Of a DNA stretch of 41,859 nucleotides, positions 24,543 to 33,324 are shown in pieces (the first letter of the stretch is position 1; every line of letters begins with the position of its first letter). The stretch comes from Candidatus Altarchaeales archaeon ex4484_2. Its GTDB lineage: Archaea > Altiarchaeota > Altiarchaeia > IMC4 > QMZM01. Below the pieces are notes generated by a model that was not told where the DNA came from, did no database searches, and worked only from the letters and a program-made list of their open reading frames with translations. Location of the stretch: contig NJEG01000032.1 in NCBI GenBank assembly GCA_002254565.1, positions 1 to 41,859 of the forward strand, read 5' to 3'. The position numbers were made by a program, and so were the translations under genes.

Positions 24543-26218
24543 ATGCTGAAGATAAATGGATTAAGCGTTGGAGGGATGATGACATTTTCAAGGCTGAGCC
24601 TGATCCCGAAAAGAAAAAATTTTTTTTAACCGTCGCCTACCCGTACCCCTCAGGTTCAATGCACGTGGGCCACGGCCGCACATATACCGTTCCTGACGTA
24701 ATAGCACGCTTCAAGCGGATGCAAGGATTTAATGTCCTTTTCCCGATGGCATGGCACGTCACCGGCAGCCCGGTTCTGGGTATCGCTGAACGCATCAAGA
24801 TAGGGGACCCTAAAACTCTGAAAATCTACGGCGACCTCTACAGGGTCCCTGAGAAAAAGCTTGAATCGTTCAGGGAGCCTCTGAATATAGTAAACTATTT
24901 CTCCAAAGAATACAGGGAGAATATGACCCGCCTTGGTTATTCCATCGACTGGAGCAGGCAGTTTCTGACCACAACACCCCAGTATAGCAGGTTCATTACC
25001 TGGCAGTTTCTCTCCTTAAGAGACAAGGGCTTGGTTGGGAAGGGCGAGCATCCGGTCCGCTATTGCCCGAGATGCGATAACCCCGTAGGCGACCATGACC
25101 TGATGGGGGGGGAAAGCGCTTCAATTAACGAGTTCACTGTAGTGAAGTTCAGAGTCGATGATCTAATACTTCCTGCCGCTACCCTTCGCCCTGAGACCGT
25201 TTTCGGGGTGACGAACATGTGGCTTAACCCCCAAGTCACCTACCTTAAGGTGCTGGTTGACGGTGAAGAGTGGCTTTTGAGCAGGGAGGCCTTTGAGAAG
25301 ATGAGAGACTGCGGCCGTGATGTCAAAAAACTAGGTGAGGTATCCGGTGAGGAACTTATTGGCAGGGATTGCATTAACCCGGTAAACAATGAGTCTATTC
25401 CGATCCTGGCGGCGAGTTTTGTTGACCCTGCTTATGCTACGGGTGTGGTTATGAGCGTTCCAGCGCACGCGCCCTATGATTATGTCGCCTTGCTTGATCT
25501 AAAAAGCGACATCAAGCCTAAGACAATAATCGACTTGGATGGCGTGGATGCTCCCGCCAAAGCTGTTGTCAAAGAGCTGGGCATCAGAGACCAGAAAGAT
25601 AATAAACTGGAGGAGGCAACAGAGGTGGTCTATAGGAGGGAGCACAGCAGGGGCAGAATGTCTTCCTTCATCGAGGGCTACGGTGGATTGCCTGTCGATG
25701 AAGCCAGGGAGAAGATATCATCTGACCTAGCTGTTTCCGGGGGCGGGGATCTGTTTTATGAGTTCTCTGAGTCTCCTGTGGTCTGCCGGTGCGGCTCCAA
25801 GTGTGTAATCAAGTTGATTAAGGACCAGTGGTTCCTGGAGTACAGCAGCCCTGAGTGGAAGGATAAGACCCTAACTTGTTTATCTAATCTGTCTGTTGTT
25901 CCCTCTGAGACAAGGCAGAATTTTGAGTACTTTATTGGCTGGCTTAAGAACTGGGCGTGCACCCGGCGTGTTGGTTTGGGAACCCGGTTGCCCTGGGATG
26001 ATAAGTGGATTATTGAACCGCTCAGTGATTCCACAATATATATGGCATACTACACGATAGCCCCCTACCTGGAGGATATCGATGCCTCAAAAATAAGCAG
26101 GGATTTCTTTGATTACGTTTTTCTCGGCTCAGGTGACGCGGTTGAGGTAGCTGAATCCGCTGAAATCTCTTCTGAGGTTTTGGACTTTCGGCGAAGGATT
26201 TGGTGGGCAACCACCTGA
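24539..26218 (+). CDS. leuS: Leucyl-tRNA synthetase, N-terminal part (frame lost before the KMSKS region)
   Basis: This is the archaeal/eukaryotic-type LeuRS, charging tRNA-Leu. From ATG 24539 it has the first catalytic half with the HIGH-type motif HVGH at 42-45 ([15 protein letters not shown]) and a zinc-like [12 protein letters not shown]. The CP1 editing domain follows ([46 protein letters not shown]), then the return to the core (WGIGTPLPWDD-like [20 protein letters not shown]). The frame stops at 26218 soon after EISSEVL. In homologues a segment with YWYP-D-R follows here and leads into SGKDL.NHLTF. Those ~12-15 codons are missing and the frame shifts. The second part continues in the next entry. 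Confidence 0.9.
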   Translation: MNAEDKWIKRWRDDDIFKAEPDPEKKKFFLTVAYPYPSGSMHVGHGRTYTVPDVIARFKRMQGFNVLFPMAWHVTGSPVLGIAERIKIGDPKTLKIYGDLYRVPEKKLESFREPLNIVNYFSKEYRENMTRLGYSIDWSRQFLTTTPQYSRFITWQFLSLRDKGLVGKGEHPVRYCPRCDNPVGDHDLMGGESASINEFTVVKFRVDDLILPAATLRPETVFGVTNMWLNPQVTYLKVLVDGEEWLLSREAFEKMRDCGRDVKKLGEVSGEELIGRDCINPVNNESIPILAASFVDPAYATGVVMSVPAHAPYDYVALLDLKSDIKPKTIIDLDGVDAPAKAVVKELGIRDQKDNKLEEATEVVYRREHSRGRMSSFIEGYGGLPVDEAREKISSDLAVSGGGDLFYEFSESPVVCRCGSKCVIKLIKDQWFLEYSSPEWKDKTLTCLSNLSVVPSETRQNFEYFIGWLKNWACTRRVGLGTRLPWDDKWIIEPLSDSTIYMAYYTIAPYLEDIDASKISRDFFDYVFLGSGDAVEVAESAEISSEVLDFRRRIWWATT

Positions 26219-27243
26219 CATTCCACATGTTCCACCATACTGCCTTGTTCCCGGATGAGCTGTGGCCCCGGGGTGTTGTGGTTTTCGGCATGGGTTTGTT
26301 GGAGGGGGAGAAGATGTCGTCTTCGAAGGGCAACATCATCCTTCTGGAGGATGCTGTGAAGCGGTATGGCAGCGATGTTGTGCGTTTGTTTCTGATGGGT
26401 TGCGCTGAGCCGTGGCAGGATTTTGACTGGCGAAGTGAGCTGGTGGAGACTACGGGTAGGAAGCTGAAGCAGTATTCTGAGCTGATACGTTACTCTCTTG
26501 GAGTGGATAACAGTATAGTGGAGAGGGATATTGACAGGTGGCTTTTATCCCGTCTTCATGAGTCGGTTAGGGAGACCACTGAAGCATTAGAGTCTTTCCA
26601 GATCAGGAAGGCATTGCAGCATGCTTTCTTTGAGTTCATCAGGCACGTTAACTGGTATCTCAGAAGATGCGAGCCCCGGGCCGAAACCCTTAAAGAGGTG
26701 GCTGACACCTGGATCCGCCTTATGGCCCCCTTCACACCCTTCACCTGCGAGGAGTTGTGGGAGTCTGCGGGCAATAAAGAGCTTGTTTCCTTAAGCCCCT
26801 ATCCTGTCTCAGTCTTGGATGAGATAGATGAGGTTGTGTTGGCTAAGGAGGAGCTTGTGAAGGCTTTGATGGATGATGTGAGAAAGATTTTGGAGGTCAC
26901 AGGCTCTAAGCCAGGTAAGATACACGTCTATCTAGCTCCTGACTGGAAGCGTTTATTGTATAATGAGCTTTCATCCGGTAAATCCATGGGGGATCTGATG
27001 AAGAACCCGGAGTTGAGGGTGCATGGAACGGAGGTCGCATCAATAGTCAAGAATACAAGAGTTGATGAGATCCCGGATCTGGTTTTTTCTCTGGAGCAGG
27101 AGTTTGAGTCCTTCACTAGCGCTAAATCTTTCCTTGAGGAGGTCTTCGGTTGCTCTTTTATTTTGTACAGGAGCCCGGATTATGATCCCAAGAACAAGGC
27201 GAAGGCATCCAGGCCTATGAGGCCTGGCATCTATGTTGAGTAG
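26200..27243 (+). CDS. leuS: Leucyl-tRNA synthetase, C-terminal part
   Basis: This 347-residue frame, opening at a TTG at 26200, carries the rest of Leu[12 protein letters not shown], the KMSKS-type loop EKMSSSKGN at 37-45, [19 protein letters not shown], the anticodon-binding helical domain ([33 protein letters not shown]) and an archaeal-type C-terminal extension. In the same frame just upstream, LSAKD precedes the TTG and matches S-[GA]-K-D-L of the core. So this is the continuation of the upstream frame rather than a separately evolved gene. It overlaps the convergent thioredoxin-like gene by 13 bases. Confidence 0.88.
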   Translation: MVGNHLTFHMFHHTALFPDELWPRGVVVFGMGLLEGEKMSSSKGNIILLEDAVKRYGSDVVRLFLMGCAEPWQDFDWRSELVETTGRKLKQYSELIRYSLGVDNSIVERDIDRWLLSRLHESVRETTEALESFQIRKALQHAFFEFIRHVNWYLRRCEPRAETLKEVADTWIRLMAPFTPFTCEELWESAGNKELVSLSPYPVSVLDEIDEVVLAKEELVKALMDDVRKILEVTGSKPGKIHVYLAPDWKRLLYNELSSGKSMGDLMKNPELRVHGTEVASIVKNTRVDEIPDLVFSLEQEFESFTSAKSFLEEVFGCSFILYRSPDYDPKNKAKASRPMRPGIYVE

Positions 27244-27935
27244 CAGTTTGCGGCGAATTTTTTGAGCTCTTCCTTGGTCACGGACCCGATTTTTTTCCTG
27301 CCGTTGGCGGGGCATATCAGCTGGGGAACGAATAATTTCTCAAGTGTTACTAGCTTGGGAAGGCATTCTCCCGCCACCCCCATCCTATCTGCGTTGTTGA
27401 GTGATATGATGTAGAAGCTGTGTTCATCGTCTAGTTCCTGAATCCATTCTTTCATCTTCTGGCATTCCTTTATCTCGCTTTTGTAGAAGAATATGGTGGT
27501 GTTTTTTGTTATGTTATGTTTCTTTAGGCAGTCGTGTATTCCTGTGAGGTTAACGTAGTCTCTGAGCTCGCAGGCTTTACTCTGGTTTGTGAACTGGCAG
27601 ATGCTGTCCAGGATGTTGTATCTCCTGTCCGCTGTTGCTAGCGTGTTTCTTCCCTGGTGGAATATGAGCATACTGGGCTGTGGCACCGAATCAGATACGT
27701 ATTCCTCTATGGGCACACCGAGTTGCCTGGATATCTGTTCTATCATCTCTATATCGCAGTTCACACAATTTATTGGTTCCAGGTATATAAGTTTTAGTTC
27801 GCTGCTTTGGTTGAATACAGAAGGCGGGCAGTCATTTTGTTTCTGCTCGCAGGGCGTTTGTTTGTTGATTAGCAGCGTGGCTAGCACAGCCACGGCGAGG
27901 GTTAATACAATAATTGCTGTCTTGTTTCTGTCCAT
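27231..27935 (-). CDS. Membrane-anchored thioredoxin-like protein facing outward
   Basis: The 234-residue protein has an N-terminal membrane anchor (AIIVLTLAVAVLATLLI), then an extracytoplasmic region. The first part has C-x2-C in EPINCVNCDIEMIEQ, the redox motif position of a thioredoxin fold, and VPQPSMLIF resembling the cis-Pro segment. A second thioredoxin-like segment follows (NTTIFFYKSEIKECQKMKEW ... VPQLICPANG) with single cysteines. It may handle disulfides outside the membrane, useful for Cys-rich secreted proteins such as that at 19617-20657 (inference). It converges with leuS. Confidence 0.7.
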   Translation of the reverse strand: MDRNKTAIIVLTLAVAVLATLLINKQTPCEQKQNDCPPSVFNQSSELKLIYLEPINCVNCDIEMIEQISRQLGVPIEEYVSDSVPQPSMLIFHQGRNTLATADRRYNILDSICQFTNQSKACELRDYVNLTGIHDCLKKHNITKNTTIFFYKSEIKECQKMKEWIQELDDEHSFYIISLNNADRMGVAGECLPKLVTLEKLFVPQLICPANGRKKIGSVTKEELKKFAANCYST

Positions 27936-27983
27936 TTTTATTTTTTTGTATTTTATGTAGATATATCCCTATTTTTTTATGGT

Positions 27984-28607
27984 ATGGATTCTTTAGTCTC
28001 TGATGTGGTGGCTTTGCGGGATAGTTGGGTTGGCGAGCTTGTGGAGTCCCGGCTTGTGGAGTTCCGGAAGGCTGGTTCTGGTGTTCCTTCTCGTTTGTTT
28101 CGGGAGTTGTGTTTTTGTTTGACTACCGCTAACTGTGGTGCTGAGTCTTGTTTGGTGGTTTTGGATGAGGTCGGGGATGGTTTTTTGTTGTTGCCTGAGG
28201 ATGAGTTATCTTCTCGGCTTAGGGAGCTGGGTTACAGGTTCCCTAATCGGAGGGCTTCTTTTATTGTGGAGGCCAGATCGCATATTTCTTCGCTGGAGGG
28301 TGTTTTGTCGTCTGGGGATTCAGGGGAGGTGAGGGATTGGTTGGTTGGTAATGTTCGGGGTTTGGGTTTGAAGGAGGCGAGTCATTTCTTGCGGAATGTC
28401 GGGTTTTTTGATGTGGCGATAATTGATTTCCACATAATTGATTTGTTGGTTGGGAAGGGTCTTATTAAGCGTCCCAGGTCTTTGTCTAGGAGGAGGTATT
28501 TGGAGGTGGAGGGTGTTTTGCGCAAGATAGCGGATAAGGCAAAGATGTCTCTTGGGGAACTGGATCTTTATCTCTGGTATCTGGAGACTGGTAAAGTGCT
28601 TAAATAG
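27984..28607 (+). CDS. ogg: N-glycosylase/DNA lyase, Ogg2 family (8-oxoguanine)
   Basis: This archaeal Ogg2-type enzyme removes 8-oxoguanine and nicks the abasic site. The 207-residue HhH-GPD protein has LTTANCGAE, GYRFPNRRASFIVEAR, then the hairpin-helix GLGLKEASHFLRNVG with catalytic Lys130 and VAIIDFHI with catalytic Asp148. The length is normal. Codons strongly favour G and T on the sense strand (TCT, GGT, TTG, GTG), more than in genes to the left. It converges with the DUF4013 gene, overlapping by 8 bases. Confidence 0.93.
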   Translation: MDSLVSDVVALRDSWVGELVESRLVEFRKAGSGVPSRLFRELCFCLTTANCGAESCLVVLDEVGDGFLLLPEDELSSRLRELGYRFPNRRASFIVEARSHISSLEGVLSSGDSGEVRDWLVGNVRGLGLKEASHFLRNVGFFDVAIIDFHIIDLLVGKGLIKRPRSLSRRRYLEVEGVLRKIADKAKMSLGELDLYLWYLETGKVLK

Positions 28608-29262
28608 TTTGCTCTATTTTTTCCTTATTCTTGTATAGCTGAGTGTAAAGGTGGAGGGTAATCAGTTCCGTGTAGGCTATTACCACACCATATAATGGTA
28701 GGATGATTATCGCAAAGTATTGCAGGAAGTTTAATACCAGCATTATAGTCGCTGCTATGATGAATTTTTTCTTTTCTTTCTTGAATGTTGCATAGGGTTC
28801 CATGATGTCAAATCCTGCTGTGAACTTATTTTTTCTGGCGTAGTGTATCATCATCAATGGCAGTGACAGTATTATGTAAACTGATCCTATCATAAACAAG
28901 ATGTACCCTATTAATCTCATGAGGGCGGTTGGAGGTTGATTTAATAACAGGGTGCTGAGGAGATATAACCCCAGTGTTGTTCCTATAATAAATGATATAG
29001 TTAGGAAGAGGGTCGTTAAACTAAATTCTATTGCTACTGCGATAGCCCCCAAGCCCTTCTTTAGCAAGTATATGGGGTCTTTTATTTCAGGTAGTTTGTT
29101 ATTTCCTTCCAGAAGTTCTTCTGCGGTTTTTATAACGTATCCGATGTAGAACGGTATGGGTAGCAGGAGGAATGCTCCTGGAAAGTCTAGCAGCCCCATA
29201 ACTACAAGCCGCTTCCAGTCCTTGAGGGGGTATTTGAAGGCTGTTTTGTAATCTAATTTCAT
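28600..29262 (-). CDS. DUF4013 membrane protein
   Basis: From ATG 29262 the protein has 220 residues, starting KLDYKTAFKYPLKDWKRLVV, the usual DUF4013 opening. Five to six membrane segments follow (LLDFPGAFLLLPIPFYIGYVI, IEFSLTTLFLTISFIIG and others). DUF4013 proteins are common in archaea and of unknown function. The start overlaps the stop of the upstream gene (ATGA at 29259-29262), so the pair is translationally coupled. Confidence 0.85.
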   Translation of the reverse strand: MKLDYKTAFKYPLKDWKRLVVMGLLDFPGAFLLLPIPFYIGYVIKTAEELLEGNNKLPEIKDPIYLLKKGLGAIAVAIEFSLTTLFLTISFIIGTTLGLYLLSTLLLNQPPTALMRLIGYILFMIGSVYIILSLPLMMIHYARKNKFTAGFDIMEPYATFKKEKKKFIIAATIMLVLNFLQYFAIIILPLYGVVIAYTELITLHLYTQLYKNKEKIEQTI

Positions 29263-30449
29263 TTCTCTTGCACTATGTACCATTGGTCTCCTTTCTTTGC
29301 TGCGAATGTTAGTTTACCTCCTATCTCAAGTGGTTCGCTGACGTATTCGTATTCGCCTTTACCTATCTCTTGTCCGCCGTATACTATGAAGTTGTTTTTA
29401 CTGCCTAGGCTGGCTACGTACGCTAGTTTTCCGTTTATTTCCCGGGGATACCACGCACCCAGGTAGTTTCGCCCTATGTCTTCTCCACCGTGTTTTATGT
29501 ATATTCGGTCTTCTTTTTGTATTGTGTAGGCTATTTTTTTGTTTACTTCGATGGGTGGCCATATCCATGTGCAGTTGATTTCTGTTATATTGTCTTTGCA
29601 GTGTATGCTGTAATTTCTTGCATTGTGTTTAATCAGAAAGACTATGTTGTTGTCGATTTCTGTTAGATAGGCTATTGTTTTTTGCCGGGTTATGATTTTG
29701 TTTTTTTCTTTTATTATCAGTTCCTCGTTGTTTTCGCTGACTATGTAGGTCAGTGTGCCGTTTATTTCTTGTGGGTTTCTTTGTGTGGAGTATTTGTTGT
29801 TTATCCTTTTTCCGTCATATACTATATAGGTTATTTCTCCTGGTCCTCCTCTGTTTTTTATGTGTGCTGTGTAGGCTGGTTTCCCGTTGATGTCTGTGAG
29901 TTCGGTTATGCCGTCGTATTTGTTTTCTGATTCTTTGTTGTCGTATACTATAAAGTATTTATCGTCTTTTACTGCTATGTAGGCTAGTTTACCTCCTATG
30001 TTGGTGGGGCAGCATACGGTGTCGTATTCGCCACCTAATTTTTTGGTTCCGTGGATGATGTATTCCTTTTCTCTCCTGTATGCTTGGTAGGCTGGTTTGC
30101 CTTCAACTTCGATTGGTGGGCTTATTTGCTGGAATTTCTCTTGGTGTTGTTTTTTCCCTTCTTGTATGTAGGCTCCGTTTCTTGCTAGTATGATGTAGGT
30201 TATTTCTTCGTTGACGTCTATTGGTTTAGTGAACCGGTCTTCGTCTATGTATTCCTGCAGGGGTATGTATTGGTTTCGGTCTCTCTGCTTGTAGATGTGT
30301 TGGCTTTGGTGTCTCTGCCAGGGAGGGTGTTCTCCTAGATATTGTAGTTTGTCTAGCTCGTAGTTTAGGTATTTCTGTTCTATTTTTTGTTCGGTCATTA
30401 GTAGCAGTATTGTGATTAGTAGGGTGGCGTGTATGTTTTTTGTATACAT
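29259..30449 (-). CDS. Secreted beta-repeat (propeller-like) protein
   Basis: The 396-residue protein has a short hydrophobic signal (NIHATLLITILLLM). From about residue 110 a ~45-residue unit repeats six or more times with the pattern P-x-E-[IV]-[NG]-G-K-[LP]-A-Y-x-A ... [FY]-I-[VK]-[YH]-x-G. Examples are INGKLAYVASLGSKNNFIVY and IGGKLTFAAKKGDQWYIV. The regular strand pattern suggests a beta-propeller or solenoid exposed outside the cell, similar in spirit to WG repeats. The first ~100 residues are Gln/Tyr-rich. It is coupled to the DUF4013 membrane protein. Sense-strand C exceeds G, opposite to the usual coding bias. Confidence 0.75.
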   Translation of the reverse strand: MYTKNIHATLLITILLLMTEQKIEQKYLNYELDKLQYLGEHPPWQRHQSQHIYKQRDRNQYIPLQEYIDEDRFTKPIDVNEEITYIILARNGAYIQEGKKQHQEKFQQISPPIEVEGKPAYQAYRREKEYIIHGTKKLGGEYDTVCCPTNIGGKLAYIAVKDDKYFIVYDNKESENKYDGITELTDINGKPAYTAHIKNRGGPGEITYIVYDGKRINNKYSTQRNPQEINGTLTYIVSENNEELIIKEKNKIITRQKTIAYLTEIDNNIVFLIKHNARNYSIHCKDNITEINCTWIWPPIEVNKKIAYTIQKEDRIYIKHGGEDIGRNYLGAWYPREINGKLAYVASLGSKNNFIVYGGQEIGKGEYEYVSEPLEIGGKLTFAAKKGDQWYIVQEK

Positions 30450-30483
30450 TGTTATAGCCTCAATAGTTCTTTAGAGTATTATA

Positions 30484-30504
30484 TTATATGGAATTAGCAT
30501 ATAA
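30484..30504. promoter_or_regulatory. Palindrome in the promoter of the beta-repeat gene
   Basis: TTATATG-GAATTAG-CATATAA is a perfect 7+7+7 inverted repeat, 35-55 bases before the ATG at 30449. It overlaps TATA-like minus-strand sequence (TATAATATAATAC). It is a candidate operator. Confidence 0.45.
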
Positions 30505-30794
30505 AAAAGGGTTTTTTGTTTTTTATTCTCTGTTATGTAATTAGTGTGTGGGTGTTGGTTTCTTTTGTTGCCTGATACCATCACCTGGTGTGTTGGGTGT
30601 GTGTGGTCTATGGCGTCTCTTGGTTTTCATCACACCCTCTACTAAACCTTTAGGGAGATGACACTATGGGGAGGGGCGCTAGAAAACCCACCCCCCAACA
30701 CACCCCCTCTATAATCTCCATGACTCTATAGGCTGTTTTTATCTCTCAGAATTAATAGCTTCCGTTTCCGTAAAACACAAGATAAAAAACCATT
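30505..30794. other. Gene-free spacer with an inverted repeat and base-skew switch
   Basis: No open frame is supported between 30450 and 30794. The left part (to ~30640) is rich in G and T on the plus strand, and the right part is rich in A and C. GGTGTGTTGGG (30588-30598) is repeated in inverted form as CCCAACACACC (30695-30705). A small CCTTTAGG palindrome lies between them. The spacer separates the beta-repeat/DUF4013 pair from the accessory block. Confidence 0.6.
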
Positions 30795-31919
30795 TCAGCA
30801 TTCAACGGAGTTTATGACGCGATTAAAGATTGGCTCATATCGGCTGAAATCATCTGGTTTAGCGCTTATTCCAACAGCAATGATTTTGTTAGGTGAACAT
30901 ACGAAAACAGCATCTTTTTGTTTAAGATTTTTGTCTGTACTTGTATACTCAAAAATCCAAGTTTCTTTATTGTTTATTTCTGTTTTTCTCTTCTTTATTT
31001 CTCCATCGAGCGTGAGTATATGCTCTATTGAGTATTCATAGATTTCATCTATTTCAAAGTCTATAGGTTCTTCAAATAATTCAACAGTACTCAATATCTT
31101 AACTTCAGTAAAATCTAAACTCATATCTTTCAGTGAATGATTCTCAAATTCCGCGAATATGATGCTGAACTCAGAATGCTCTAGTTTCAGAAGATGCATA
31201 TACCAATCAACAGGACACTCGAATGAATAAGAATATTCGTTATTGACATATCTTGTCCATTTAGTTTTATTTTGATATAATTCTTTGAATGCGAATGCTC
31301 TGTTATTCCAAGCACGCATAAAATCAGGTTTTATTTCTAATGCTCTATTGTAATAATAAATTGATTCATTATAACGATGGTCTGATTGGAGAACAACACC
31401 CTTGTTATGCCATATACTCGGATTGCTGGAATTAACCTCCAACAGTGAATCAAATATTTCAAGAGCTTCCTCGTATCTGCCGAGTTCATTTAATGTTAGT
31501 CCTTTATTCACCAAAGCGTCTGAATAACATGAATCGATTTCAAGAACCTTGTTATACATTAATAATGCCTCATCATGTCTTTTTAGTTCAGTTAAAGTAC
31601 GTCCTTTATTATACCAAGCATCCCTATAACTGCTGTTTATCTCCAAAGCTTTTTCAAATGCCACTAAAGCTTCTTTCTGCCTATTCAGATCACATAAAGC
31701 AAGCCCCTTATTGTTCCATAGCACAGTACTCTCAGAATTTATTTTAATAGCTTTATTGAAGGCTTTTAATGCTTCAGAATATCTCTCTTGCTCAACTAAT
31801 TCAAGTCCTTTCTCGTACCAATATTCGCTAGTTTTGTTAGTTTTATAACTCCCGAACTCAACACAACAACTAACTGTTATAAGTACCAAAACCAATCCCA
31901 AGATGATGTTTTTTAGCAT
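30795..31919 (-). CDS. TPR lipoprotein with C-terminal PsbP-like domain
   Basis: The 374-residue protein has a lipoprotein signal (LGLVLVLITVSC, Cys at ~18). About six tetratricopeptide repeats follow (YWYEKGLELVEQERYSEAL; LWNNKGLALCDLNRQKEAL; AWYNKGRTLTELKRHDEAL; ALVNKGLTLNELGRYEEAL and others). From ~215 a PsbP/DcrB-like domain begins (YSYSFECPVDWYMHLLKLE) and ends NRVINSVEC at the C-terminus. Two relatives lie at 39388-40635 and 40676-41859. It starts 6 bases after the gene at 31926. It is probably a surface scaffold bound through its lipid. Confidence 0.85.
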   Translation of the reverse strand: MLKNIILGLVLVLITVSCCVEFGSYKTNKTSEYWYEKGLELVEQERYSEALKAFNKAIKINSESTVLWNNKGLALCDLNRQKEALVAFEKALEINSSYRDAWYNKGRTLTELKRHDEALLMYNKVLEIDSCYSDALVNKGLTLNELGRYEEALEIFDSLLEVNSSNPSIWHNKGVVLQSDHRYNESIYYYNRALEIKPDFMRAWNNRAFAFKELYQNKTKWTRYVNNEYSYSFECPVDWYMHLLKLEHSEFSIIFAEFENHSLKDMSLDFTEVKILSTVELFEEPIDFEIDEIYEYSIEHILTLDGEIKKRKTEINNKETWIFEYTSTDKNLKQKDAVFVCSPNKIIAVGISAKPDDFSRYEPIFNRVINSVEC

Positions 31920-31925
31920 TTTAGT

Positions 31926-33122
31926 TCAATCAAGCCATCGGGTGACGCTGTTCCAGATATTATTGATTTTATTTTCTATAGACCTTATTAAATCAAAACC
32001 TTTATTGCTGTAATAGAGATAACTATGTAAATCCCTTATTAATCCTGGCGTGGTCTCATTGCGTGTTTCACAGACCTTAACATCAGCTATTGGGTCACCG
32101 TTTAATTGCCCCCAGACATCACCTATATCCGCGTCAGTGACAGTCACAGTATCTGAGACTCTATCCCCCTCAGTTTCCCAAGCATATGCTCTCGTCTTAA
32201 TATCCCTCTCGATAAACACCTTATCAACTAAACACAGACCACCTGCTCCTGTAATCCCGTACATTGGGGCTAGTTCAGGATGTCTTGTTAAGAGATCATA
32301 TGACTCCATCATGCATTCCGTAGGAGCATAGGCTAAAGGATATGTGTTAAGATAACCCCCATCCTCCCCAGAATGACCTTCTACCAAAGGTATACTTATT
32401 TGAGTATTTAGACCTCTCTTATCCTTAAAAAGGAAATCAAGATTAAACATGGCTTTTAATACACCTTCAGCTGATATTTTGAAGTCATAATCTGTAACAT
32501 CAGCATTTACCATCACACCTCCAAAACCATCCAATGCTCCCACAGTCTTTCTTTCGAATTTTAGTTTTGATACTGAGCCGATAGAACCACCATAATCCCC
32601 CCAATTTCTCAATTCACCTGCTATAAAAGAACCTATACCTGCACTGTTGTTAACTGTTTCATTTATGGTTATTCTACCTGAAAGGGGTTGATTAAGGATA
32701 TTATGCTTAAAGTTTATTGTTCCTTTTGGATCTGTTATGAAATCCCAGATTCCCCTCGCACTATCATATAAATTATTTGCAGCATTTAATGCAGCAGTTA
32801 GGGTGTCCATTCCACTCATTCCCTGATATGGATTATATAACCCTGTTGTTGTAGTTGTGGATGTGCCACCAACCAAAGAAGTTATTGTTTCTGAGCTGAC
32901 ATCCCCTTTTTCTATTCCGCTGTAGGGGTTGTGGGGGCTGTTGATGCCGTAGAGTGTGTTGAAGACTTCCTGGGGTGTCATCTGTGTTGGGTTGGTTGTG
33001 AACATGTCTTTGACGTCGTTGTAGGAGTAGATCATGTAGTAGCCGTCTGGTTTTTGAACAAACAAGCGGCCACCGTCCAGGTACACAGGCGGTTTGCTGC
33101 TGGCTGAGGTCTCCAAAAACAC
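31926..33122 (-). CDS. Large modular protein B: constant N-terminal module, unique C-terminal part
   Basis: The 398-residue protein starts at a GTG. Residues ~17-75 form a module (KPDGYYMIYSYNDVKDMF, then NPTQMTPQEVFNTLYGINSP and HNPYSGIEKGDV) almost identical to residues 1-58 of the protein at 38077-39333. A short Thr-rich linker (GGTSTTTTTGLYNPY) follows. The remaining ~310 residues are unrelated to the other copy: amphipathic helices (LTAALNAANNLYDSARGIWD), then a beta-rich region (LSGRITINETVNNSAGIGS, KFERKTVGALDGFGGVMVN) and a domain with four scattered Cys. There is no obvious membrane segment or signal peptide. It fits a constant-head/variable-tail effector. Function is unknown. Confidence 0.75.
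   Translation of the reverse strand: MFLETSASSKPPVYLDGGRLFVQKPDGYYMIYSYNDVKDMFTTNPTQMTPQEVFNTLYGINSPHNPYSGIEKGDVSSETITSLVGGTSTTTTTGLYNPYQGMSGMDTLTAALNAANNLYDSARGIWDFITDPKGTINFKHNILNQPLSGRITINETVNNSAGIGSFIAGELRNWGDYGGSIGSVSKLKFERKTVGALDGFGGVMVNADVTDYDFKISAEGVLKAMFNLDFLFKDKRGLNTQISIPLVEGHSGEDGGYLNTYPLAYAPTECMMESYDLLTRHPELAPMYGITGAGGLCLVDKVFIERDIKTRAYAWETEGDRVSDTVTVTDADIGDVWGQLNGDPIADVKVCETRNETTPGLIRDLHSYLYYSNKGFDLIRSIENKINNIWNSVTRWLD
32901..33070 (-). repeat. Duplicated 170-bp block, copy B
   Basis: This block aligns without gaps to 39151-39320. I count 13 mismatches by eye, about 92% identity, and similarity stops on both sides. It encodes the shared N-terminal module of the two large modular proteins. 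Confidence 0.9.
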
Positions 33123-33150
33123 CCCCTCTGTTGTTGGGTTAACAAAAGAG

Positions 33151-33315
33151 TTATTGGGTGTAGTGCCAGATTAGTGCTACTGTGGTTATGCCAAAGGCTG
33201 CTGTTAACCCAGCCTGCCTCATTTTTTTCCGTTTAAGGTAGCTTACTGTCATCCAGAAGGAACCTACTGCTATGACCTTCGCCGCCACCCACCAAGGATC
33301 ACCCACGCCGCCCAT
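33151..33315 (-). CDS. 54-residue membrane protein in the accessory operon
   Basis: A short frame from ATG 33315 to TAA 33151 reads MGGVGDPWWVAAKVIAVGSF and continues WMTVSYLKRKKMRQAG, then a second hydrophobic stretch LTAAFGITTVALIWHY. Two membrane hairpin segments are separated by a basic loop (KRKKMR), a holin-like layout. It starts 9 bases after the stop of the preceding gene and ends 28 bases before the start of modular protein B. In the other cassette the gene after the corresponding partner is also a small membrane protein (37012-37368). Confidence 0.6.
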   Translation of the reverse strand: MGGVGDPWWVAAKVIAVGSFWMTVSYLKRKKMRQAGLTAAFGITTVALIWHYTQ

Positions 33316-33324
33316 TTTCTTTGT

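Noticed and set aside
30588-30705. Archaeal replication origin with inverted ORB elements
   Set aside because: The GGTGTGTTGGG arms lack the known ORB core, no orc1/cdc6 gene is nearby, and the skew direction fits a terminus better than an origin.
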